DNA from: Echinicola strongylocentroti
GTDB taxonomy: Bacteria; Bacteroidota; Bacteroidia; Cytophagales; Cyclobacteriaceae
NCBI RefSeq assembly: GCF_003260975.1
Contig: NZ_CP030041.1
Location: forward strand, 2,279,001-2,343,000
Direction of reading: 5' to 3'
DNA: 64,000 nucleotides
Of this stretch, positions 17,857-28,088 are shown in pieces. Position 1 is the first letter of the stretch, and each line of letters opens with the position of its first letter. A program made the position numbers and the translations under genes. The notes beneath the pieces were generated by a model that was given only the letters and a program-made list of their open reading frames with translations, was not told where the DNA came from and made no database searches.

Positions 17857-19128
17857 TTAACGTGATGCGTAAGGACCAAAAACTGCTTTCACCATTCGCT
17901 TTTCGTCCCTATCTTCCAAAATAATGACTTGATACGTTTTGCCTCTCGGAGCTACTCTTACCAGAATATGCCCTCGCTGCGAACCATAAACGTTATCTAT
18001 ACGGTCACCTATCACGAGCTTATTCGCTTCCAGCATTCCCGTAGTAAAAATATCCCGGTCGCCAGGGTACAATTCTTTGGATGAAATTCTCCTCAACACA
18101 TCATCCCCAGGATGATCCGATGACCAAGATTGTTGTACCCATACTCTTGGTCGGATAGTACGTACATAATAAGCGGATTGTGAATCCCTATTGCCGTGAT
18201 GGTTTAGCGTAGCCACGTCCACTGGCCCTATAACTGGAGCAATCTGCGCTTCTACACTGTTGAACCTTCCTTCGCCATAAGGCCCAACTCCACTGATGTC
18301 ACCTCCTGTCCAATAGTCAAATTCTCCGTAAGACACACGAAAGCCATTACTTAGATCATTTTCATTGGAAGCACCTAGTGGGAACACCGCTTCTCCCTCA
18401 CCAGTCCACGCCCAGCCATTGCCAACGATGTTTCTTATCCCAAAAGTCGGATAATCAGTTGCCTCAGACAGTTTCACCTGGTTGTTCTTGCCAGGCAAAA
18501 ACTTAGAAACTTCCATCCCATTTTCCTTTTCTTGATATTCTAGGAATTTCCAATAATTGCTTACGGAACAAGCATATACCGAATCGCGACTTCCAGCTTC
18601 CAATGCCAGTTGTATTTTCTCCTTCGAAAACTTCACTTGACTGTTTTCATAGCTAGGGTAATCTCGGTCAAGTACCCTCTTGACCGGAATCAAGGTCCCC
18701 ACGCCTACCAAACCTGTCAACTGATAGTTCCCTTCTTCACTCCTAGGGCTATAGGAAGTACAAGTCCCAAAATGGTCGGAATGAAAGTGGGTAAGTACCG
18801 CATAATCTATGTGGGTATCCCCTCCCAATGGGCCAAACTGAAAAATATAATCTGCAATCCACTCATAGGCGTATTTATCTGTATTGGGTAACCTTGGAGT
18901 GTTTCTAGCAGACAAGGTCCTCGGATCGTCCTCGGATGATTCGCCGGCATCTACCAACATGGTGATCCCATCGGGCAAAACATAAAAAGCAGCATCCCCT
19001 CTACCCGTATTGATGTGATGAAGGTCCAGCATACCTAGTTCCCATTTGGGTAACGGCTGACCAATATCCTGTGCATTTGACACGTTTCCCAACATGATCA
19101 GGGATAAAATCAAAATTAAATTTCTCAT
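17857..19128 (-). CDS. Secreted metallo-beta-lactamase-fold hydrolase (ComEC/Rec2-like type)
   Basis: The product is 423 residues from the ATG at 19128, which opens the signal peptide MRNLILILSLIMLGNVSNA; an in-frame start at 19173 would bury it. The metal motif HFHSDH sits in DYAVLTHFHSDHFGTC. Upstream are HHINTGRGDAAFYVLPDG and LVDAGES, and later DVATLNHHGNRDSQSA and WSSDHPGDDV, the layout of the stand-alone ComEC-like branch. These bind two zinc ions and cleave phosphoesters or similar bonds; this one would act in the periplasm or outside. It is third in an operon after a TonB receptor and a phosphodiesterase (72-bp gap), which points to extracellular phosphodiester processing. Exact substrate unknown. 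Confidence 0.8.
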   Translation of the reverse strand: MRNLILILSLIMLGNVSNAQDIGQPLPKWELGMLDLHHINTGRGDAAFYVLPDGITMLVDAGESSEDDPRTLSARNTPRLPNTDKYAYEWIADYIFQFGPLGGDTHIDYAVLTHFHSDHFGTCTSYSPRSEEGNYQLTGLVGVGTLIPVKRVLDRDYPSYENSQVKFSKEKIQLALEAGSRDSVYACSVSNYWKFLEYQEKENGMEVSKFLPGKNNQVKLSEATDYPTFGIRNIVGNGWAWTGEGEAVFPLGASNENDLSNGFRVSYGEFDYWTGGDISGVGPYGEGRFNSVEAQIAPVIGPVDVATLNHHGNRDSQSAYYVRTIRPRVWVQQSWSSDHPGDDVLRRISSKELYPGDRDIFTTGMLEANKLVIGDRIDNVYGSQRGHILVRVAPRGKTYQVIILEDRDEKRMVKAVFGPYASR

Positions 19129-19199
19129 AACTTTTTGTGTTTTCTTAATACGAAAGAGGCTCCCCAAAAACAAGGAACCTCTTCAATGCTAAATATCGA

Positions 19200-20744
19200 T
19201 TACAAAGTAAGTGACTCTTTGAAAAACATATCGTAGTCAGAATCTATCTGAAAAGAAGTCACTCCCATGGATCTGTTGTACTTGATATCTCTACCAGCTC
19301 CAGTTTTATGAAATTCCAGTTTATAATGGCCAATATTAACGGAAGGAATCACTTCCATGTACATTTTCTGGGCCATCCTTATGGATTGTGCAGTGAGCTC
19401 TGTCCCATGGTCAAACAGAAAGAAATGACAAGCCACATCCTCTGCACGCTGATACCTATTGACGATCTCTGGCAGTTCACGAACACGTACTCCAAACCGT
19501 GCCTCACCCCAAAAATACCGCCGTGCTTCCCTATCCAAAAAGATGAGGTTTTCCATTAATCCATGTTTCTCCAGTACCGCTCTCAGCTTTTCATAGTAGG
19601 CAGGTGTTTTGTTCACCGACTTAACATCCACCATTAAGTCAAACCTGCCTTCACAAAGCGCTGCGTACTCATCAAAGGTCATAGGGCTAAATCCCGCTCT
19701 GAGTGATCGGTAGTGTTTTAGCTCATCCCAGGTCACTTCCGTCACCTCCTTATCCACCCCATAAACCCGCTTAAAGTCCCTGTCATGATGTACAAACAGC
19801 ACTCCGTCCAAGGTTTCGCAGACATCCACCTCTACCATTCCATATCCACGCTTATAAGCTTCCTCCAAGCCCTGGGGATCGTACTCTTCATACAGCTCCT
19901 CCACTACACCTCCCCTATGGGCGATCAAGTACGGATCAGGCAAGGCTTTGCTGTTTTGAAGGAGAGAAGCAAAGACATCTGGATTATCCAAGTTCATCAT
20001 ATCAATATCATATTGCAACAAATCCAAATAGGCTTTTCGCTGGTCCTGAGCTATCCAGCCCATTACCTTTACCCCTTTGGCATGCGCCTTATCGATAAGC
20101 TCCTTGCTAACATTGGCTGGCTCTACCTCAATGATCTCTGGATGGAAGGCTTGATAGAGTGAATCAAAATCATCTTCTTTGCCCACTTTGATTTTTAGCG
20201 GCAAGCCAGTATCCAAGGCCACAAACTCCTTGGCCATTTCCCAGTCACCAAAGTAGAAAAAGGAATTTTCGGAAGTAACACCCCAGGCCTTGGCTTTGGT
20301 GACAAAATCAGCAATATCTCCCGCTTTAAAATCAACATATAGCTTCATGCGGGAATCCTTGTACAAGCCTACCAACTCCTCGATAGCAGGAACATGCTCG
20401 TCTTTGAATCCATGCCTATACCATGAGCCTGCATCCAACTGCTCTATATAACCTGAGGTCAAGTCAGCCAGTTTTCCGATACCATCAGTTGTTCTATCCA
20501 CGGATTCATCGTGCATATTATAATAAACACCATCTTTGGATTGGCGAACGTCCATTTCCAAATAATCAGCTCCCATCTTCTTGGCCGCCTCTGCCGCAGC
20601 CAAGGTATTTTCAGGTGCATGCCTATTTCCCCCTCGGTGCACCACCAATTCTATATCCCTTGCAGCTTGGGCATCAGCATTAAGGCTGGTAAAAAAGGCC
20701 ATGACGCCAATAGCCCAATTGACCAATTTTCTGTTCCCGTTCAT
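19200..20744 (-). CDS. Exported tandem-domain glycerophosphodiester phosphodiesterase
   Basis: The 514-residue protein has a signal peptide (ending near ADA-QA) and two GDPD domains. Domain 1, about 28-265, keeps the full active site: VVHRGGNRHAPENT, ADYLEMDV and MHDESVDRTTDG. Domain 2, about 270-490, starts LIAHRGGVVEELYEEYD and keeps MVEVDV and VHHDRDF but has lost the ENT motif, so it may be weak or specialised. GDPDs hydrolyse glycerophosphodiesters to glycerol-3-phosphate and an alcohol. A normal family member has one domain of about 240-300 residues. The ATG overlaps the stop of the upstream TonB receptor by one base (TAATG), a sign of translational coupling. With the downstream hydrolase it suggests scavenging of phosphodiesters. 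Confidence 0.9.
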   Translation of the reverse strand: MNGNRKLVNWAIGVMAFFTSLNADAQAARDIELVVHRGGNRHAPENTLAAAEAAKKMGADYLEMDVRQSKDGVYYNMHDESVDRTTDGIGKLADLTSGYIEQLDAGSWYRHGFKDEHVPAIEELVGLYKDSRMKLYVDFKAGDIADFVTKAKAWGVTSENSFFYFGDWEMAKEFVALDTGLPLKIKVGKEDDFDSLYQAFHPEIIEVEPANVSKELIDKAHAKGVKVMGWIAQDQRKAYLDLLQYDIDMMNLDNPDVFASLLQNSKALPDPYLIAHRGGVVEELYEEYDPQGLEEAYKRGYGMVEVDVCETLDGVLFVHHDRDFKRVYGVDKEVTEVTWDELKHYRSLRAGFSPMTFDEYAALCEGRFDLMVDVKSVNKTPAYYEKLRAVLEKHGLMENLIFLDREARRYFWGEARFGVRVRELPEIVNRYQRAEDVACHFFLFDHGTELTAQSIRMAQKMYMEVIPSVNIGHYKLEFHKTGAGRDIKYNRSMGVTSFQIDSDYDMFFKESLTL

Positions 20745-23700
20745 TAAAAAACGTATTTTAAACCAAACTGAATGGTGTAAGGATTGTTGACGGTATAATA
20801 TTTCTTTCCGGCATTTTCCCTGATTTGATAATCGTAGGCCTTATTGCCCACATCAAACCCCGTCACATCATATAGGTCGGTATTGGAAATGTAATGATAC
20901 CCTCCCCACTCCTTGTTCATTAAATTAAGCACATTAAAAATATCCCCTCTTAGGATCACTTTGTGTTGGCTTTGGAAAGTGAAGGTTTTGGAAGCACTCA
21001 AGTCCCATGATGTCCGGACAGGATTGATCCCTGCAAAAGGCTGCGCCACTTGTCCCATATTATTCATCAAGTATTCCCTGTACTCAGGACTGGTATTATC
21101 CAAAAGCTGCTGATAATCTGCACGAAAATCCTCTGTAAGGCCGGGATCATTTATATCAAAAATATATGGCTGGATGTAATTTGTACTGGAAGAATTGGTG
21201 GCCACTCCCACGATATCATATCTCCTGTGCATGGTCGCATGAAAACGTTCGCTCTGTACCATCATGAATTTGGTACTGATGTTAAATCCATGAAAAGTAG
21301 GAGAAACTGCCGTAATCAGGAATTTATGTTTCATATCGTCCAAATCATAAGACCTGCTCATCAAATCACCAAACCCATCGTAAGACTGCCCTACGTAGTG
21401 ATATTCACGGGCATTTCCTGAGTTATAGCGTACCCCACCTTTGGAAGCCCCCCTGGTATAGGAAATATTGACACTTCCATCTTTCCACTTCATATTGGCT
21501 TCCAGCACCAACGCCACATAGGTATTGGCCCAGTCCGCTGAAGTATAGTACATCACTTGGTTAAATTTGTCCGATTTTCTGGCATCTAGCCAGTTTACAG
21601 AAGTCGAATTTTGATCCAGTGTGCTCAAGGGTGCATAGACATCCCTACCTCCCTCTTGGTCAAGGGTAAACTCGGGATTATCCTTGAGGTTAATATTGGT
21701 ATAATAAGAATTGTTTAGCGTGGAATTATAATAACCTGAAACACCGACATTCAGCCAGTTGTTCACTTTGTGAAAATAGCCCAGGTTAAACTTCCAAGTA
21801 TAAGGGTTTTGGAGGTTTTCGTCAATGGCCACCACATAAGCAGGTACATCGGTACTTAGGATTCCCTTTTCCACCAATTCGTTGACATACTCTTCACCAG
21901 GGACATTGTCAAAATTCTCATAATAAGCATCCCAGTCCGGGGTAGGCAGATCTTCTTGGGTCACTACCCTGCCAGAACCGTCTGCATAGGGCATACCTAC
22001 TTCGATTACCGGCCATGCATAATCTACCCCATTATCGATATGCGACATGGTCAGCGCCTGCGTCGTAAACTGGGAGACAAATCCCCCGCCACCTATTTTG
22101 ATCACATCGGTACCTTTACCATTGATGTCCCACACGAGGTTGATACGAGGTTGGATATTGTTCAGGTCCATTGGTGCCACATCGTTACGAATGCCCAGTT
22201 CCTGTTCGAGCAAGGCATTATAGGTAGGTTTGACAGGGATTAAAGATGCATCCCACCTCAAACCAGCAGTCAGCTCCAAGTCATCATGCAAATAAGTCTG
22301 GAGCTGTCCATAAACGCCCGTTTCGAATATAGTTGGTTTTACCCTTCCGCCTGCATCGCCAAGGGGAGTCTTCCTTTCGTACCGATAAGGTGTCCTATTT
22401 TCCAAATCCTCCACACTGGCAAAATAAAATTCACCTTGCTGATAGTGGGTCAGCTGGTCAGAAATACGCTCATGATAGATATCCAGACCTGCTGTAATCC
22501 TGCTCTTCCCTACCAGCCAAGTATAGTTGTCGATCAGTTGATAAGCCCTCTGGCTGATGATCTCCGGAGCCCAGTATTGATTTCCCCAGAACACTTCATC
22601 CCCGTCTGTGTCACCATTGCCAAAATCCGATTCTACATATACTCGTCCGATGGCCACCCTTCCGTTATACGGCTCTCCTGGACGGAGCATATAATTGGTA
22701 GATAATCGAAGGGTGTTCTTCTGAGTGGGGCTGATTTGAGAATTAAGGTTCAGCTGAACACTGTGGTCATATGACTCTTCTCCATACTGTGCAGAGAATA
22801 TCCCATTGCCAATCAGCTTACGCGGATTGGAAAAACTATGGTAATTGTACTTTAAAGTGGCCGAATGAACACTATTGATTTTCCAATCCAGCTTTCCTAA
22901 GAATGAAATGGTTTGTTGCGGAACCCCTGGCGCTACGCCATACTGCTTGTCATATCCTCCCAGCTTATCCTTCACCACACCAGGAATACCATATTGGTTT
23001 TCCAGAATATCGATCACATTTACCAAATCCTGTTCTTTTACGCGCAAGTCTCTTTCGGAATTGTTTTGATAATCCCAGTGGCTGGCCCACGGTTGGTTTT
23101 TCTTATAATAATCCCCGACCACAAAAAAATGAAGTTTGTCCTTGACAAGAGGGCCCGAAAGGCTTACGCCAAACTGGGTAGTCGTATAGGTGTCTCCTTC
23201 ATTGGTATTCCCTCGACACTATCATCGTTTAATAGTCCGTTTTTTGAAAACTTATCCCCAGTCAATGCATCTCCAGCGTAGTATCCCCAAGCACTGGCAT
23301 GAAACTCATTGGTCCCTGATTTGGTGATCGCCTTGATGGTCCCCGCACCACCTCTGCCGGAAGTGACATCATAAGAATTGGTAGCCACTTCAAACTCCGC
23401 TATTGCTTCCATGGAAACAGGAAATGCTCCGCCCGACAGGTCTCCAAAAACCCCGCGTCGGTTGGACACACCATCTATGGTCAAACCTGTCATCCCTGGC
23501 TTTGCCCCTGCCATTTGGGTCCCTGACTTCGCCAACGGTGAGAGCTCAGCAAAGGATGCATAATTACGCGTAGGACTTGGCAATGAATTCATCATCTTGG
23601 AATTGATCTTCTTCGCTGCTCCCATTCGGTCTTTTTCCACTGAGAAAAAATCCGGCTCGACGATAACACTCTCCAAATCGGAGACATTGTCATTCAGGGT

Positions 23701-24018
23701 AATCTGCCCAAGGTTTATCCGATCTCCCTGCGACAGGTTTATTTTCTCAGCCCTGAAATCACCATAACCCAAATAACTCACTCTTAGCGTATATGGACCT
23801 CCGGTAGGAATATTTTGGATAACAAACCTTCCATCCAGATCGGTTACGCTCCCAGTGGTAAAGCCAGTACTTTCATTCTTCACGAAGACATTGGCCCCCA
23901 CCAATCGCTCTTCAGAAAAATCCCGAACCACCCCCTCAATGAGGGTTCCTGTTCCTTGTGCCAACACCCCCGAAAGTGTGCTGCCCAAGAGCAATAAAAT
24001 AGTAATGATTTGTTTCAT
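20744..24018 (-). pseudogene. TonB-dependent receptor with carboxypeptidase-like N-terminal domain, broken by a frameshift near 23207-23212
   Basis: Two frames together encode one receptor of about 1,090 residues. The first (from the ATG at 24018) has a signal peptide (LLGSTLSGVLAQ), a regulatory-like domain (IEGVVRDFSEERLVGANVFV) and a plug (GLTIDGVSNRRGVFGD, GGAGTIKAITKSGTNEFHAS). It runs off-frame after NDDSVEG and stops at 23164. Reading one base back gives NTNEGDTYTTTQFGVSLSGP and then the complete barrel frame, which ends NPYTIQFGLKYVF at 20744. One missing base in GAGGGAATACC explains it. No slippery heptamer is present, so programmed shifting is unlikely; a real mutation or a sequence error are both possible. 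It has no SusD partner and heads the operon with the phosphodiesterase. Confidence 0.85.
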
Positions 24019-24423
24019 GGATAGTATTTGGTTAATTATTAAGAATTCGACGCTAATAGCCTCCCAAGAATAGCCTAGGGACAATTGCTAAAAGTATCTG
24101 TTGTGAAAGTTTCTACGGGTGAAAGCTGATCTATAGATTTTTTACTATCCCAAAAAACCATATAAAATTTCCCTATGTAAAGAATTACACATAATGGTTT
24201 TGTTAAAAAATATCGACACAATAGTTACCTATGTAAAGGGAATATCAAGCAATCAATGATACACAGCGTCTTCATTCTCAAAAAACAACAGGAAAGGACT
24301 AAAATAGGCCTTTCGACCCTGATACCAATATTTGCTTTTTTAAAAAAAATGTCACATTCCAGTATTAACTGGGTTAAGTTCTGGTTACTTCATCCAAAAA
24401 TATGCTGACTTAACAATGAGAAG
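24019..24423. promoter_or_regulatory. AT-rich leader upstream of the TonB receptor
   Basis: This 405-bp stretch lies between the Nudix stop and the receptor start. It has no gene and long A/T runs. On the minus strand, TATTTTTG (24395-24402) fits a -7 box but lies 377 bp from the start, so the true promoter is uncertain. Confidence 0.3.
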
Positions 24424-24873
24424 TCACCTGACATACCCATAAAAAACACCTCGCCTATACACTGAATGCTCCTTCAGCCATTCTTCAAAAAAACTCCTAC
24501 AAAATCCTCCCAAATCGTAATCCAAAATATCCGAAGGCTTTACCCAAGCATATTCATCGGCCTCATCATTGAGCACGACATCGTATTGGGCTGTCCGACA
24601 GGTATAATCGATAAAAATAAAATGACGCTTTTCGCTAAAATGCTCGCTGTTTACACTTTCCTGCACACTCGCCAGCTGTAGGTCAAAAACATCCAGGCCG
24701 GTCTCCTCCTTCACCTCCCTGACCAACGCATCTTCCATACGCTCGCCTTTTTCGATGTGCCCACCAGGTATGACATATTGGTCATTCCACTTGGCAGATT
24801 TGCAAAGCAACACTTCTCCTTTGGGATTGAAAATAATCGCTCCTACGGTAGGTTCTGGATAGATTGAATTCAT
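24424..24873 (-). CDS. Nudix hydrolase
   Basis: The 149-residue protein carries a complete Nudix box, GGHIEKGERMEDALVREVKE followed by ETGLDV, matching GX5EX7REUXEEXGU with all metal-binding Glu residues. There is no signal peptide, so it is cytosolic. Family members hydrolyse nucleoside diphosphates linked to another moiety; the box does not give the substrate. The N-terminal PTVGAIIFNPKGEVLLCKSA is the usual first strand. It is 405 bp from the next gene and probably transcribed alone. Length is normal for a single-domain enzyme. Confidence 0.92.
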   Translation of the reverse strand: MNSIYPEPTVGAIIFNPKGEVLLCKSAKWNDQYVIPGGHIEKGERMEDALVREVKEETGLDVFDLQLASVQESVNSEHFSEKRHFIFIDYTCRTAQYDVVLNDEADEYAWVKPSDILDYDLGGFCRSFFEEWLKEHSVYRRGVFYGYVR

Positions 24874-24933
24874 TTTAGCTAGCTTATTTTTTTTGCAAAT
24901 TTAAGGATAATGCTGTATCGAGGGTCATGTAGG

Positions 24934-25122
24934 CAGGGCAAATGCGTTTAGTGGTTTGAAAGGAAACACTTTTCGTGTAGGCATAGCTATCATCCGTGCC
25001 GATGGCACTCCTTCGGGAGGTTGAGGAGAGCTTAAGCTCCTGCGGATGAATCCGCAGGTTACTAAATTTATCGTGCCGATGGCACTTTGCCCCGATTTAT
25101 ACATTGGAAACCGCAGTAGCCT
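24934..25122. repeat. Dispersed repeat R2, copy A (189 bp)
   Basis: It matches 41821-42009 over exactly the same length with scattered substitutions and no gap that I can see. Internal features are GTGCCGATGGCAC, repeated twice, and CCTGCGGATGAATCCGCAGG (palindromic). In copy B the GTGCC palindrome is GTGCCGCTGGCAC, both times. The surrounding gap 24874-25687 has no gene; related pieces of R2 (ATGATTACACACAAAAGG near 25320) and R4 follow. Confidence 0.85.
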
Positions 25123-25422
25123 AGGGTCAAGGCAACGCTTAAATGACGGATAAGGCGGTAGTGGATTTTGGACGAGATCAAGGCGCAAAAAACGCCCCTA
25201 GCCGTAGCTAAGGAAGTCTTTTTGCAACGTAGAGATAGGCCAAAAGACACACCGGATTACACGTAGGTTTAGGTTTGGCTTGACACTAGATTGCCGAATG
25301 GCGGGATAGGCTGAAAGAATGATTACACACAAAAGGATAAATTCCGTAATCAATTTCCCCAAGGCAAGGCCTTAGGGAATGTGTCCATAAAATATTGCCC
25401 TCACTCAGGCTAAAAGCTTAGT

Positions 25423-25495
25423 TCAACCAGGTTTATGCATTAGCCAATCTACGCCATGACCACAGGTATTACGAGATGAAATTGCTTTAAGATAA
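25423..25495. repeat. R4 family fragment (single arm)
   Basis: The stretch with TTTATGCATTAGCCAATCTACG and CACAGGTATTACGA resembles the left arm of the elements at 28089 and 43254 and a piece near 6376-6430. It is a single arm without its inverted partner. Confidence 0.5.
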
Positions 25496-25687
25496 TTTCT
25501 ATAGGATTAATTACTACAAAAAAGTATTTTTTACTATTTAACTATACTTTTATACTATTTTAACTATTTATGTACTTTATTATTTTTATTTAAATATTAT
25601 TTTTAATTATTTGACCATAACAAGTACGTCCTTTGGTCTTATTTGGCTACGACTATTTATCTATTAACTTTAATAACCTCTTCTAGC

Positions 25688-27466
25688 ATGAAAAAGAAAC
25701 CAAGCTCTCGGTATTGCCCATGTCTGTTAATATTAATTTTTACGATGATCTTTTTTTCTTGTCAAAAAGTGGAAATGGAACCTATCGCAGATGAAGAAAC
25801 CCCATTCGAAAGTGCAGGAATGGCAAAGACCTTACTGGGCAAAAAACTGGAGAACCCCTATTCCGTCACCAATATGCGAAAGGCCCTGGAAAGTTTCAGG
25901 AGTTCGGATCCCAAGGGGCGGGAAGCGGCTGACTTTGAGATAGAAGCTACACACTACTATGTGAGGCTATTTACGGAGTCGGACGAACAGCTTCTTCGAC
26001 TTGAAAAGGACTCGCTATATCTATTTGATTACCCACTTGACTATGAGATTGACTCCCTGGGGGATTATTATATGGATCCGGAGGTAGATCCCGAAGAGGG
26101 CAAGTGGTATTATACATCCGTACCCGTCGATTATCGGTTTCCCGATATCCAATATGAGATACTGGAGGAGCTATTTCTCCTCGATGAAGAAGACACCACT
26201 GCCGCTAACGGAAAGCTGGCATCTTTGGATTTTCTTTACGAACTTGAAGAGGAATCCCTCAGGCTGACGGGCAACCTAAAGGAGCCCGAATACGATAAAG
26301 GGACATCCGGGGAGGCAAGCAGGGCAAAGATACATCCCCAGGGATATGTAAGGGTCTGGGATACCGAAAGACGAAAGCTTGTAGGAGTGGAGGGCGTGAA
26401 AGTAAGGACCAGGCGGTGGTTCAAGTACGGCAGGGACTACACCAATTCTTTGGGGTACTACAGGATAGACAACAGGTATAAGCGTGACGTCCACTATACG
26501 GTGTTCTTCGAAAACGCATCGGGCTTTAAGATATGGAGCAGTACGGTGGACATTTCCAAGGCGAGCCACCATGTGGGCAAGCACAGCAGATACGACCGTA
26601 ATATCGACATGTATACCGATTCCAGAGCTTGGCGGTTCGCCACGGTAAACAACGCAGCGGTCAAGTACCGTAACTACTGTGGACGGTTCGGTATAGGCCT
26701 GCCGCCTTCCGACCTGAGGATCGTGGCATCGGATGGAAGTGGGGGAGGTGCTGCGCCGATGCTCCGAAGGGTGTGGGGCTTCTATGGCTTTACCTCCAAG
26801 TCCAAGGTAGTGTCATTCCTCGGCAAGGTCGCGGGAATGCCGGCGACTATTCTGGGCAATACCCTGCTCCGGTTTATCCTTCCAGACATCATCGTCAAGG
26901 CCAATTCAGCACAGGGCACCGCCGCCGTGTACGAAACAGCCTTTCACGAGCTGGCCCATGCCAGTCACTATGCCAAAGTGGGAAACAACTACTGGATCCG
27001 GTACATCAACTACATCGTTACCTACGGGGTTTACGGTGACGGTACGGGGAATAATGCCGGACTATGTGCGCTGGGAGAAGCCTGGGGGTATCATATGGGA
27101 TATAGGCTTACCTTGGAGGAATTTGGGAATACCAATAGCAGGGTCTCTTTAAGTGCTTTTGAAAATTTTGATCCGCTGAAAACAGGGGATAAAAATGATG
27201 ACATAAGGCCGTTTAAACCATTATTCTCATATTGGAACGGTTGGATTCCCGCTGGTATTATGTATGACATTATCGATACCAACAGAGATTGGTTAAGGTC
27301 TGGATTTTACGATGATGTGGCCGGCTATACACATAAAGACTTGTTTAATGCACTTGACAAGGATGTGGACACTCCACAGAAGTTCAGGGACCGGTTGCTA
27401 AAGGAAAGTGGCAATTTGGATAGGGCGGATTTAGAGAATTTATTTGAGGCTTATTATTGGAAATAG
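25688..27466 (+). CDS. Lipoprotein with a gluzincin-like HExxH zinc-peptidase motif, function unknown
   Basis: I take the ATG at 25688 rather than a TTG 45 bp upstream because it gives the lipoprotein signal MKKKPSSRYC...IFFSC. The 593-residue product has an acidic first third, then a regulatory-like segment (GVEGVKVRTRRWFKYGRDYT), then FHELAHASHY: His420, Glu421, His424, with a further His427. Glu464 in LGEAWGYHMGYRL lies 43 residues after Glu421, where gluzincins place the third zinc ligand. I do not recognise the family by name. Lipid attachment implies a periplasmic or surface-exposed enzyme or binding protein. The next gene begins 2 bp after the stop, so the pair is probably an operon. 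Repeats R2 and R4 lie upstream. Confidence 0.7.
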   Translation: MKKKPSSRYCPCLLILIFTMIFFSCQKVEMEPIADEETPFESAGMAKTLLGKKLENPYSVTNMRKALESFRSSDPKGREAADFEIEATHYYVRLFTESDEQLLRLEKDSLYLFDYPLDYEIDSLGDYYMDPEVDPEEGKWYYTSVPVDYRFPDIQYEILEELFLLDEEDTTAANGKLASLDFLYELEEESLRLTGNLKEPEYDKGTSGEASRAKIHPQGYVRVWDTERRKLVGVEGVKVRTRRWFKYGRDYTNSLGYYRIDNRYKRDVHYTVFFENASGFKIWSSTVDISKASHHVGKHSRYDRNIDMYTDSRAWRFATVNNAAVKYRNYCGRFGIGLPPSDLRIVASDGSGGGAAPMLRRVWGFYGFTSKSKVVSFLGKVAGMPATILGNTLLRFILPDIIVKANSAQGTAAVYETAFHELAHASHYAKVGNNYWIRYINYIVTYGVYGDGTGNNAGLCALGEAWGYHMGYRLTLEEFGNTNSRVSLSAFENFDPLKTGDKNDDIRPFKPLFSYWNGWIPAGIMYDIIDTNRDWLRSGFYDDVAGYTHKDLFNALDKDVDTPQKFRDRLLKESGNLDRADLENLFEAYYWK

Positions 27467-27468
27467 AC

Positions 27469-27879
27469 ATGAGAAATCTTTATATAATAGTAACACTTGC
27501 TGTTGCAATAGCATCTTGTGATCCAGTAACATTTATCAGTTATAAAATAGAAAACTCCAGTAATGAAGAGCTCTCTATCTATTTTTACAGCTCTATAAAT
27601 GAGGTTCAGGACACATTGGTTTTAAAGGCAAAGTCCACTGAGTTTTGGCAAGATGTATCGGTTGGGGCAGATACTCCAGAAAAAATTGATTTAAATCAAT
27701 ACTATGATTCCATTAAAGTAGAGTCAGCAAATAGGGTAATAATCAACTACACCCCTGAGACCACAGGCAAAACAATATATGACTACAGTTACTGGTCAGA
27801 GCACAAAAAGGGCAAACGGAATTACGAATACGTGTATGAGATCACGGAAGAGGATCTCGCTTCGGGAGCTGGGCAGTAG
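27469..27879 (+). CDS. Small lipoprotein of unknown function
   Basis: The 136-residue product starts at the ATG at 27469, two bases after the stop of the HExxH lipoprotein; an in-frame start 12 bp earlier overlaps that gene and is less likely. The signal MRNLYIIVTLAVAIASC gives a lipid Cys17. The rest (KIENSSNEELSIYFYSS, INYTPETTGKTIYDYSYWS) looks like a single beta-rich domain with no motif I know. The tight spacing suggests it is a partner of the upstream putative peptidase, for example a stabiliser or substrate-recognition subunit, but this is inference. Confidence 0.7.
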   Translation: MRNLYIIVTLAVAIASCDPVTFISYKIENSSNEELSIYFYSSINEVQDTLVLKAKSTEFWQDVSVGADTPEKIDLNQYYDSIKVESANRVIINYTPETTGKTIYDYSYWSEHKKGKRNYEYVYEITEEDLASGAGQ

Positions 27880-28088
27880 GTCCAGTAGATTAAACATGAA
27901 ATATATGCCCCTAGCAAAACCATCCGCCCCTCGCTTGGCTTACTAATTCCTCATAGAGAAAAGTGTAGCTGGTAACATGATCAAAAAAAAACCGATGTAG
28001 GTGGTATGGAGGTAAAAAACTCCATGCTAGCGGTTCCGCAGCTCAGCTGTCGGAACAACGGCTATCTGCTGTGCGCTTAAGCTGCTTC

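Noticed and set aside
23164..23260. Programmed -1 frameshifting in the TonB receptor
   Set aside because: The direction fits, but there is no slippery heptamer or downstream pseudoknot I can see, and other receptors of this kind are read in one frame.
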